Shown here one piece after another: positions 25,101 to 37,100 of a DNA stretch of 64,000 nucleotides. Numbering within the stretch: the first letter of the stretch is position 1; every line of letters starts with the position of its first letter. The notes under the pieces are model-generated. The model made no database searches. It was not told the origin of the DNA and saw nothing but the letters and a program-made list of their open reading frames with translations. Where the stretch lies: NCBI GenBank assembly GCA_035582835.1, contig JAYKAV010003099.1, positions 1 through 64,000 of the forward strand. Reading direction: 5' to 3'. Source of the DNA: Phoebastria nigripes. Lineage: Eukaryota; Chordata; Aves; Procellariiformes; Diomedeidae. Both the position numbers and the translations under genes were made by a program.

Positions 25101-28100
25101 AACCATCACCCAAAGAAAACTCCCTCTGTTTGATCAGTAGCATCAGGAAATGTCTGATAGAGAGGCCCTTTGTGTACAAATGCCAACTANGTGCTCTCCT
25201 GCTTTACCAAACCCCTTTCATGACTCCAGTTTTTGTAGTTAACTCAGCCACTGTGTGCAGTTTAGTATTAACCTTATCCCCCTTAGGTCTGGACTGTGGG
25301 ACCAGTTGGTTTCCTTCAGCTCAGTGCATGGATACAAAGAGCCTGCCTTAGTCCAGCCCTTAGGAGGATTGTGTGACTTCTGCCACTGCCTGCACTACTC
25401 TGGGAGCAGATCTAGTTTATGCATGCGCTGCTCCTAGATCCTAAGCATCCTTGAAAAAGAAACTTCAGCATTTGTCTTTCTGCTTGTTCAGAAAGCACTG
25501 TTGGGATCTCATTTTAGGAGGGTATTTGGCTGAGTTATAAGCCCCTTCCTTCACCAGACCTGCCCCCCACTCCAGTTTGTCATAGCATTACATGCACCCT
25601 GTGTGCTGACCTGCATATAAACAGAAACCTAGTATGAGAGAAATCCTACCTCTGGTATGTTCACCAAATAACTGCTTCTAGATTTTGCATCAGGAACATG
25701 TCATATGTCTGTGAAACTATTTTCTTCAGATAGTTTTTATGTGGTAGTTCGCTTATTTGCCTGGAAGTCCCACTGTCGTCTTCTCACCTGAGCTTGCATT
25801 TCAGCTTGACACTCTTGGCTTATACATGAACATATAGGGTAATTTTTATTTTCACTTACATAGAACTAAAATGATACTTGCACAAAATGTGCCCTAGCAT
25901 GTGCTTGTTCTGTCCTTGGGCAAACTAGAGCATTCTGTCTGAAAACTTCCTATGATCAAGAGAAAGAAAAAAACTTCTTCCCTTTCCTTCCCTCCTCCTT
26001 TCCTTCCTTTTCCATCTAACTGAATTCTGCATTACAGAACCTTGACCAAAAATGAGCCAGCTGAAACTTTTGCTGGAGTGTATCAGTGCTTCTTCTTGTA
26101 TAGACTCGCCTTCTGTATCATGTCTTGTCCAGTATCTTGCCACTTGCAGAGAAAAGTACCAGCTGTTCCAGAGGAGAAACAAGAAACTTTTCAGTAGATA
26201 GCTAGAGAATTTTAACTGCTGTCTGAGGAAAGCTTCTCAGGATGCCAATGCAACAGATGACAGTGAAAAAGCAGCTATCCATCCTTTCTGTCACTGGCAA
26301 ATCTTGTAGCAAGGTCATGAATTTGAATGATGATTATTTTTTTGTTAGGGTAGATTCATAAGGAGTTTAGATTATGACTCTTGAAAGCTATGGATTTATC
26401 AGTAAATTGTGGCTGGACTGAATTCCACCTGGAATTCAAGATGTCAGTCTGTGTGGCATTGATTTGTCATGTGATAACTTCAGTAAGAGAAGAGGAGAGT
26501 TCAGTCAATGAAAAGGTAAGTTTGGAAGAGCAGCAAGATGAATCAATGATGATACCAATAGAAAGCTTAGTAAAAAGGAAGAGAATGCTGGGAAGAGATG
26601 ACTGCAGGTATGACATCACACTTGAGCTTATGATTTTATATTGTGTTAAAAAAAAGTCCATCTGAATCGCAAATAATTAAGTAAAGAAATATTTTTTTTA
26701 AAATCTATGTCACTTCACAGTCCCCAAATAAAATGGAAGCTGAGGTAACCTCAGTAAGTGTAGGTAACTCATGCATATATCATAAACCTTGAGAAATTTG
26801 GTCTTCAGTAGTCCTTGGTCCTGGAGTTGAGTAATTCAATGAGAATCGCAGCTCATATTAAAGAAGAGAGTTTTTGACCCTCTTGAAATGACAGAAAAAT
26901 TGAAAGCAACATGGGCTTACACTTACCACTCAGAGACCAAAAGTAAAAAAAAAAATGTATGTATAGTTTTGAGTTCTAGGCCAACATCATGATGTTTTAG
27001 GGTTTGACTTGTAATTGTTGGTCAATTAGGACTAACAGGAGTAAAATATTAGTGCTGCGTGTGGATTGGCTACAGGCAAGGAGTATGCAATGAGATGGTA
27101 GTCCTATTAAACTCTTCCACATTGTACTGGAATATCTAATGCTCCTACTTTTTTGTGTACTCTCTGAGATGTATATGGATATTCTTCAGTTCACATTAGT
27201 AATTCAGCTGAAAAGGGTACCAATATTGGTGACTCTTTTAACACAAAGCATAGTTTTCAGATACCCCCAAATATTTAAAACTTTATTTTATTGCCATTGT
27301 CTAATCAAACAGTGATGTGGCAGATAATTAACAAATCCTGTCACACATTTTGTCAGAAAAATATTTTTCCTCCAGTGAGTACGTGGGTGGGTAAGTAAAG
27401 TTCAGTTGTACATGTCCTTGCAGTGACTATAATCAATGTATTGACCATCTCGCTGGGAGGTAGTCATCAGCCAGTGTGTTGTCTGTCTGTCTTGTTCTCT
27501 GAAGGGCCTGCCTTTGTCACACTTTTTTCAGAAGCTTTAATAATACTGCCATTGGTTCATCAGCTAATACTGTTGATGCTATAGTCTTGCAGTGTTTCCT
27601 CAAAAATTATCCTGGCTTTTGCTACAGAAAGGAAAAACAGATTCTCAAATCAAAGAAGCTTCCTCGGCTGTAGTATCATGTTTGAAACAAAAAAAACACA
27701 TTCAGTGATATGAACTAATACTGAAGAAATGATAACATCAACACGTTAAGTAAAACCTTGTAATTCTTATATCAATAAAAACATATTTGTCCAGAATTAA
27801 AATAGTAATGGAAAATAAATAGTGCTCAAGACACTGCTAGCCATGGCTTTAGGAAAATACTTAAATTTCCCACCTAAATAACCTACTTGAGAATTTTCTA
27901 ATGTAGAAATGTTCACAATTTCTAGGTAAGTAAAAGAGAAAAAATAACGAAGGGAAGTATATATGCAGGAGGCGTAAAAAATTTGAAAAAATAAATGAAT
28001 AATAATTGTATCTTGTTTTTCTGCATCATCAACTACTTTGCCTAAATTGCTAGGTAGTAAGTGAATGTCTTTTAAGTAACTAGAAAAGTGCAAATTTCAG

Positions 28101-31100
28101 ATTTTTCAGCTGTTCCGTTATGCTTCTGAAACATAATGGAAAATAAGTATGCTATGTCACATAACAGAAGTTAAATATATTTTAAGATTGTACTCTCAGC
28201 CTGAGCAGGTAAGACGGGAAGATACACAGCAGCATAACTCAACTTCTGTGACTGAATTGAGTAATATAAGGTACAGAAGAGAAACAGTTCAGTAGGGCTA
28301 ATCGCAGCCACCTCAGCTCACCACCCTGTCATTTCTCTCTTTGTTCTCTTTGTTTTCATACTTGCTTTCTTGGAAAATACAGAGGGAAGCTATCACATGG
28401 AATAATTCTGGCCTCAGCTCTCCATCCCAAGTGTCCTTTTTTTTTCTTCCTCACCCACCCCAAAAAGCTGAGCCAAGTCCATGTGTGCAGTCTGGCACTC
28501 CTTCATTGACAACACAAGTAAGGAGAAATGAACCAATGGATGCAAAAGTATGATTTAATGGGAAATTTGAAAGAAAAGTCTGAAGAGATGCAAGAAGAGA
28601 ATGAAAATGGTGTGAAAACGGGTAGGCTGGAATTGTACCCTCACAGTGTGAGGGTAGTTGAGAGAGAATGTCTGTCAATCTAGAATAAAGACTATGCTAG
28701 TAAGAAGTAAAGAACTGCTGAGATATGAATCTGGAATCTTTTTTGGAGAGAAATACAGTAATCTGCATAAGCTTTCTTCTTCCGTCTGAAGAAGCTGACT
28801 CCCACTGCCAGTTCCTATTCCTTCTCTGTACGGCTGATGGGTTTTTGTCTATGGAAGGCACCGTGGCCTGGGGGCAGTGATGCAGTCGTCGTCGTCTGGT
28901 CAAACAGGCGTTCAGAGATATTCCTGTGTACTCCTCACTTGAGGGCTCTACTTCTCTCTTGAAGTGCTAATACGTGTACACAAGCTGCCACTGAAAGGAC
29001 ATTAATGTTAATCTTGTTCTCAATATCAAAGTTGTACTTTAGGATGGTTTTATTTAGAATCTCATTAATTGTCAGTGGATTCCTTGTCTAACAGGCTATA
29101 CCTTAAGATGCCATCTGTGTGAGGAGAGTCATGCTGCTGGCTCAGTCAAAAGCAACTGGATTGGAATAGCTCCAGTGCTGTTACAAAGCAATGAGTTGGC
29201 CAACTGCTAATTTAAAAAATGAGAGACAAAAATAGGCATCTTAATGCACTGTTCTGTCTTCATTAGAACTGTTGGTGATGGGACTTCTAGTTTTCTTTAC
29301 AATGACAGTACACACTTTGCTCCAGTACCTTGATCCAGTACAGTATCTAAACATGTGCTCATCTTTAAGTGTATGAAAAGTTTAATTGACTTAGGATTTT
29401 TTCCCATGCTCTTGAATGTCTTTGCTGGTTTGAGGCCTTTACCGTAAGTTTTCACAAGCACTAAAATCACTCTTGAGATTTTAGTGAAAGCTTTTTTGAA
29501 TATCCTGCTTTGCAGGATTCTTTCCATTTGCACAAATGTTGTCTAGAACACTTGGACCTAGAGGTCCAAGAATCCACCTTGAGTGTCTTTGTTGTCTCAG
29601 TAAATTTTGGATGATCTGGTCTGGAGTGCTGATCATGCTACCTATGGTTTAACATAAGCTACGTTAAGCCTATGTTGACAGGCAGAGATAGCTAGCTTTC
29701 CTGTTGTGGCACTTTGTAGGTCATGAGATTTGTCACTGTTTTGGGGGCGGGGAGAGGGAATTTAAAATTGCATTTTGTGAGGTGAGTATGAAGTTAAGGT
29801 AAATCACGTGTTGTCATCCGCTCATACTGCTTTTGCCACAAAATCAGAGGTATTTTCATGTAGGTGACTATTTAATTTAGTTTCCACTTTGATACAGCAG
29901 CAAAGACTCCGCCCGCCTCGGCCACCGCCTCCAAAGATACAGCGTTCATCTAGGCCCGTGAGTAGTTGGTAGTTTTGTTTCACTGCCACAGCTTAACACT
30001 GCCTGAATTACGCTCTTAGTAGCATTACTAAACCTTGGTAGTTTGGATTGTCAAACTTTGCAAAAAAGCAATGTGTGAATTATGCTCCTAAACTCCCTTC
30101 TTCTCTGCTGCGGCACAGCCCTGGGACCTGCATTTATTCTGCTTTTCTTTGACGAGTTCTGCAGCTTTCAGTCAGTTCTGCAGGTAACTGATGCTGCTGT
30201 TGCAATGTTTGTTTTTACTTTTGCAGTGATTTCTTAAACAAAAAGTCTTGCTAGGCTGGCATAAGTTTTTAGCCAGTAAGCTTTTGAAGACTTGCACTAA
30301 ACTCAAATATGAAAGGAAGCAGAAGTCTGAAGAGAAAGTATTTATTCTCTGCAAGTTATGCTTTAAATTAATTTGGGACGCTTAATTTTTCTCCATGGAA
30401 TAGATGAGTGAATACACATGAAGAAAGCAAAGTCTATATTTGGGCGGTAGAACATTAGTACCACATTATGGATGATATACATATATACTTTATATTCATT
30501 TAAAATGCAAGCTGGGACTCTATGTAATTATATAGTATAAAAAAATGTAGGCACAGCATGTTGGCCAGAGGAAGTGACTCTTCCACAGAAGAACTACACA
30601 GAAATTATTCTCAGTGCAATACCTGTACTGTATTAGGCAGGGATACCTCATCTCAGCAGTTTTTCTTTCAAAACACCAACTGTAGGACAATTGTTATATA
30701 TTAACTATGCCAGATGGTTTTAAAACTGGAGACTGGGCTGGATCTGCACCAGTGATTTGTTTTTTGGTTTTTTTGTTTTTTTTTTTTTTTTTTTCAGTTG
30801 TACAGGAAAGTGGTATCAGTTTAGAAGGGGTGTTGTTTTTTGCAACAGCCTTGGAAGATACTTATTTCTATTCAGGACTTTTGCTTTATGAATATAATTC
30901 CCCCATAAGGCAAATACATCTTATTCCTTGCTTCCTTATACATACATGTACATGCATAAGAAAGAGAGAGATGCAAGTTTTCAAATCTAATCTTGCTAAA
31001 ACTTGTTAAAAATATGTTTCGGATGAGCAGGCAACTGGTTAACAAGTGCACTTGGGTGTGTGTTAACTTTTGAACTTTGGTGCATGTTCCTATGTTACAT

Positions 31101-34100
31101 TTCAATAGCATGTGTTTCTTTTCCTCCCTCTTTTTAACTCTGGGTGTTTAGCTTAACAAAGTCATTTTTATGGATTCCTGTTCTGAAGATTTCTGTTGTC
31201 TGTGTTTAAAAGGTAGCGTTGACTATGCTTATATGTGTTCTCTTAAACGTAATTGATATGGGAGACCCTCCCAGATACGTTACACTAGGAGCAAACTTTC
31301 CATGGTACTATGGGGTTCCCATAGTGCTTCATAGGCCTCTTGTTTTGTGTTTGGCAGGTGTGTGAGAGCACAGTGCGGTTCCTCTGTACAAAAGTTGCTG
31401 AACAGTATTGTTCAGACTGAGTAATTTATTACATCAAAGTCTTGCTAAGACTGTTTAATCTCCCAGCTGTAGTGCATTAATAGTTCTCACTATAATGTGT
31501 TTGTGTCAACTGTCTTTGCTCTCAATGTGATTGATAAAAGGTTGGAAATGTAATAATAAAAGCTCCCATTGCATTCATCTAGCTGTGTCAATAAGTGGAA
31601 CAGAAATGCTTCATTCATCAAGAGGAAATTCAAGATAAATGTAAATGATTATAATCACTCCCAAAAATATGCTTGTACCAAATATACATAAATTTGTTGT
31701 TGTTCAGAACTGTTATTTGGCTTTTAATAGTTGAAACACATTTTTGTGTGTGTAAATAATACTTTGTGCAGGCTGCTTTTTCCCTCTCTCAGTCTTGGCA
31801 TATATTACAGAGGTGGGTATCGGCAAATAATTTATCCTAGCCTTTTACAGCAAGCACTGAATGAGGAGACCAGGTCCCTCTGCTCTTCCAACCAAGTCTG
31901 CATAATACCAGAATTCCTGAGAAATAACTTAGTGTTTTCAGGATGTTATGTTCTGTTATGAAGAGGAATCCATGGGCACTAGTCCTTGCAATATGAGTCA
32001 TTACTAATAATAAAAACAAAAACACAGACCAAAGAAAGGTTAAGGAAGCAGAACAGATATGTTCTTTACATTCTGCTGTTTTGGAAATGAGTTGTGGTGG
32101 TATTATGAAAGAGAGAGGGTTGTTTCTTATAATTAATAGACATCTGTTTGGATTAATAGTGGCTGTTTGGAAACTTCATTCAATTAGAAGAAGTTAAAAT
32201 ATAATAAATATGCATAAAGTTGATGGGGACAGTAATAAGCACATTTAAGCCTTCTGTACTGGATGTTTACCTTTATTCTTTTGGCTGTGTGCTCATGTAA
32301 TTGGATTTCTTTCATACTTTTACATTTGATAAGCATTTAACCTTGCCTATTTGGCTACATAAGGCTCAAAACCCAGCAAGGAATTGGCTTGATTCCTGGC
32401 TTTTCCCTGCAGTCTCCCATGAACAATGCTCTAAATCCTACTTAGCATGTCACCCTGCACTTTACTGGTCTGGTGGCCCCCTGGAGCCATCCAAAACTCA
32501 TCTCTCTCCCTCATCACCATCACTCCCCAGGGTACCACCCAAAAGGTGAAAGTGTTCACAGCATGATGACAAGCCAGCTTTACACATCATCTTCCAGTTC
32601 AGATTTAATTAAACAGGTTTCTTTCTTCCTCTCTTTTTCTCTTCCTCCTTTTCGCTCTCTTATCCCCCCAATTCCTCTTGCTTCTCTCCCCCCTCTCTTG
32701 CATGCAGTCGCTCTCTCTTGCTCGCACGCTCTCGCTCTCTCTCTCAACCCTAATGAAGCAGTATTCTTCATCGATCCTGCTGATTGCCAGCCCATTCCTT
32801 TTGTTTGTTGGCACCGAGCCATTCAGCCGCACTCTGACAGCTCAGCTCGTCTAATTAGCTCTGTTGTTCTTTTCCCCATGTTTCACCACGTTGCAAGTTC
32901 AGTTGAAGTTGCCACAAACTTAATCCTTCCATTCCTGCCATAAATTCACGTTCTTAAGCCGTCTTTATTGTAGAGGGGAGCAGCCTTGTGTGGGGACTGA
33001 TCTTCAAGACCTTAACATCTGACCTTTTTATAAGCCCTTTTTCCTAAGAAATAGCAGCAATACATCTCTGGATTTCTTCATCATATCTGCTGTACACCAT
33101 TTCCTTTGAAATGAAAATTCAGTACAATAATCCTGCTACTATCTTCTGCATACTGTTGTGTTGTGAAACACTACACACAATTCAGTGGCTTTTTCCTGGC
33201 AAGAAAATTTGAGGTTTATGTGCCTGAAAATAAAAAAAAGCCCAGAAACACCCCACCCCTCAACAAGTAATAATTTAAAAAAACCAAACAAACAAACTTG
33301 CGGAGGTGGGGGGAAATCTGCATCTATTCTATCACTGCAAACAAATTCATTAGTCATCCAAAGAGCACTTAGGCTGTAGGCCTTCAACAGCTTCCTTTGT
33401 ATTGCGACTATTAAGGGAGCACAAGCTCAGGGAGGTCAGAAGTTGAGTTGTATTCTTAACTTCATTTGAGGGCTTTGGGGATTTCTGCTGAAACTAGCAT
33501 TCAGCTAAGCCAACAAATAAGACTCCATTTCAGGTAAGGTAGTACTTTCTTAATAAAAAATGGAAAGCTTGTTTCTACAGCCTGACCCTGATGCTGTAAA
33601 TGTTCATTCCCACATTTGACTCAAAGGGCTAAGTTCATCAACAGGATTACTCATTAGAATAGGTAGGCACATGCATAAACTTTGCCTATATAGTGATCAT
33701 GTGTGCTTATTCCTTTCCGTGAAGTAAAGCTTGTTTGCTTGTGCAGTTAATGCAAGTAGATTAAGCTTGATTTCTGAACATTAGAAGATCATGGATATGT
33801 TATTTAAGATTGGATTGGCAGCAACATCATCTTCCACAGAAAAGCTTTGGATTTTATTACAGGCAACAAAAGATACACTAACATAACGTTAGGGGTGATA
33901 ATGATAATATGTCTGGCAAGGGTTTCTGTTCAGCTGCTGAAAGGAAGCAAATTTTTAATGAAGAATGAGCTATGTTTTTCAGGTTATAACATTTATTCTA
34001 AATACAAATTTTTCAGTGCTCCCTTACACGGAAGTCTTCACTTGAGAAGTTGGGTCCCTATGAACAAATGGACAAAAGGATCATGATGTCAGAGCTGAAC

Positions 34101-37100
34101 TCCACTTTCCAATATAATGTACAGCAGCACACAGGATTTTCCAATTTTACTCTATCAACTAACTGTACAAGGGGAAGCTCACATTTAGGGAATTTTTTAT
34201 CAGAAATTTAGCCTGTACGAAACAGGACAGTGGAACAAATTTTTGTTGCTTTGCTAATAGCTAACAGTCAGTGACAAGCATATATGTTTCATTTGCTATT
34301 CAAAAACGTGGGTTTTTTTGTCTTTAAACAAGTTGTGGGTCCCTGTAGTTTATATTCATACTTTATATTCATTTGTATATCTATATTCATTTGTAACATT
34401 GTTGTGGCACAAAAAATAAAGAAGATTAAAGCAATTCTGAATGGAAGATACCTTTAAGATAACGGCAGTTATGCATATTTAATTATTTATGTCTGTTGTT
34501 TGATCAACTTGAAGTATTTGATGAAATGTCTTGTATGTGTGTGTATGTAATAGGTTCGCCCGCCAAGACCTCATGTTGTTAAGAGACCCAAGAGCAATAT
34601 TGCTGTGGAAGGACGAAGGACTTCAGTTTCTAGTCCAGAACAGTAAGTACTTTGCTGCTCTGCTTCTCTCTAGTTGCACCAACAAACAGTGCATTCAGAA
34701 CTGGAACTAGCCAAAGGAGAAATTAAAAAATACTACAGATCAAAGTAATTTTTTAACTAACAAAGAATTTGGTTTTTAATTTTTGTATCATTTTAGAGTG
34801 AAAAAGTGTGAAAAAACAAGAAACCAAAGTTTACTTATTGGAAAATTCTGGTTTGCCAAGTTAGACATAATCTGATCAGCCTGTTTAGTGAAAGTTTTCA
34901 GGTTTTGGAGGTTTGTTCCTTTCTTTGTTGTTTTGTTTTGAACTATGCTTTAAATGAAATTGTTGGCCACATTCCTGCAAATCCACTGTTCTTGCCAGGA
35001 TTTACCTGGAAGATATAGAATTGTTTGTTTTATAGTGGTGGCAGTAAGGGTTGTGTGTTTTGCTTGTTAGAGTCCCATTAACAGAAGGTCTGTAATGAGC
35101 TCTATAGTGAAGGCTTGTATAACTTAACTGTCTTCCATAGTACTAGCAAATTTATCATCTCTTTAGATTTGACTATGAAGTAAGCAGGGGTAATGTTCCA
35201 AATAAGTTGTACTGCTGTAGCTTAATGCTAGTGCTTAAAATGAGTTGGTTTCCAACATCTCTCTTGCTCATATGAACAGTGTATTCTGCTACCTTGGGGA
35301 GACTTTTTCAGATAGTTTCATGAATGTCACATATTAAAGTACTTTTTACAAAGAAGACAATACTGTGTATTGTTGCAGATATTCTTAATGCGTTGCCATA
35401 GTTGAGTTAAACAATAGGCCATCAAGTGAAAACCTAAAAAGAGAATGGATATATTGAACCTTACCAACATAGCCCAAAAGACTATTGTGTGTGACAAATA
35501 TATGTGTAGGCTGCATCAATATGCATTTTGGATTTAAAAGTATTTGGATTCTTTGGAGTGTAGCTACTTCAACTGTTAGAAGTACAAAAGATTCAACAGC
35601 ACTAAGCTCTGATTGGATACAGAGGCTGGTATTAGCTGCACTTCTTAAGGGTCGGAATAAGCAGGTTGCCTCCTCTCAGTTCAGAATTTGGGAATCTTAA
35701 GAACTGTGTATTTTGCCTGGGATGGTTGATCTTAAAAGAAGGTGGTGTGAAAAATGTCGCTAGAGTAGGGACAGACCTGCTTGGCACTCCAGAGGAAACA
35801 GCTGAGCAGTGAGGTAAGAACAGCAGGCAACAGAGCCCTATACATTTTCCAAGTCATGTGGCAAGATTAAACTGGAATTCCCCGCATATGAAGCATCTTT
35901 GATGCTGTCCTTGAACAGTGAGCAGAGTAGCATTTTCCAAATGTCCAGTGTTGTGGCATTGCAGCCTTAGCATGGGAAGTCACACTGGAACTGCTCACAG
36001 ACTACAAGCAAAAGACTCAGGGCCCGCAAGATGGTTGCACTGATCGAATCTGTCACAGAGTTTTCCTTGTAATTTCATCTCTACCTGCAGCACAAAGTAA
36101 TTGCTTATATCATAGCCACTTCACATTATTTGTTTATGTCCCAGCCTGTGGTGGCTTTATTGTCAGTAAAGCTTTAGCTGATGCCCAAGATTACAGGATA
36201 TTTGCTGTATCTGAAGATACTAAAATCCCATAAAAAGAAAAACGGTTGGTTTCTTAAACACACCTTTTTCCCACATGTGTATCAGTTCCCTGTCACCACT
36301 GTTTGAGGGAAAAAGAGGTGGAGGTTGGGTCCCCACCCGCAGCCAAAGTTAAGCGCGTCGCTAGCTTTTTCCCAGCCACTCTAGGATGGGGAGATATTCT
36401 GGCTTTTAGCTAAAATGAATGGTCACTTTTAAACTCTACAGGACTATTTATCCATTTTATAGTGGAATTTGGTTGCCCTCTTGTGGCGTAGATTGCAAGT
36501 CCTGCAAAAGGGCTTGTGCTGTTACAGGGTGGTAGTTGTCCCTGCACAAAGATTATAGGAATTTTTAAAATAAAAGTTTTTTCTTAATATTTAGTATGAT
36601 GACTCACTGCATGTAGGTGAAGGATAATTAATTGAGTCAATTTAACCATGTGTGTTTCATATGAAGGATTGTGCATATTTGGATTCAAAAGCTGCTTGAT
36701 ATTCCAGTGTGTCTTACTGCTAACATGTATTTTCAACTCCTGCCAGTATCAGAACAGAAATAAACGTCAACATGAATGATAAACATAATATTTATACTAA
36801 TGCTAATAATATATTGAATTACAATTATTATTTTACTTGGTTTTAATTTATTGCTGTTAATTTTAGTGAGTCTTTACAATTCAGCTGCTTTCAGAGTAAA
36901 CTATGAAAATTTTTTTGTGAAAACAGTTGACAATAATCTACAAAAGGTAAAGAAGGTGCTTTGTAGCTGTAAACTGACTTATTTTTCTTCATGAGCATTT
37001 TACTGATACATTTTTCCATCTTTTAAATGTGGAAGAAAAACAGGTAATGTTGCTAATACCACTGACACTTGCTATATGGTACCAGTTGTGGTCTCTTCCT

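Larger units (their letters stand above)
12315..29897 (+). other. DENND1A intron, about 17.6 kb, the largest in the window
   Basis: Mostly featureless AT-rich sequence. It holds a motif-dense patch at 14320-14470 (see regulatory entry), an A/GAAAA tract at 16161-16195, a TTG-rich stretch at 15715-15751, a C/T tract at 25974-26013, and N bases at 14934, 15689, 20200 and 25190. I found no extra coding exon with both good borders and a coherent peptide. Confidence 0.6.
29958..34553 (+). other. DENND1A intron, about 4.6 kb
   Basis: Contains a T19 tract (30776-30794), the long pyrimidine tract 32618-32745 and the motif-rich stretch right after it. Otherwise nothing recognisable. Confidence 0.6.

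Noticed and set aside
26470..26514. Apparent small exon: acceptor-like AACTTCAG, about 32 bases, strong donor AAAAG|gtaagt
   Set aside because: The length is not a multiple of three, it starts with an in-frame TAA in phase 0, and neighbouring DENND1A exons already join without it.
32473..32943. 156-codon plus-strand open frame
   Set aside because: Driven by the polypyrimidine tract; no start context, splice sites or recognisable protein.
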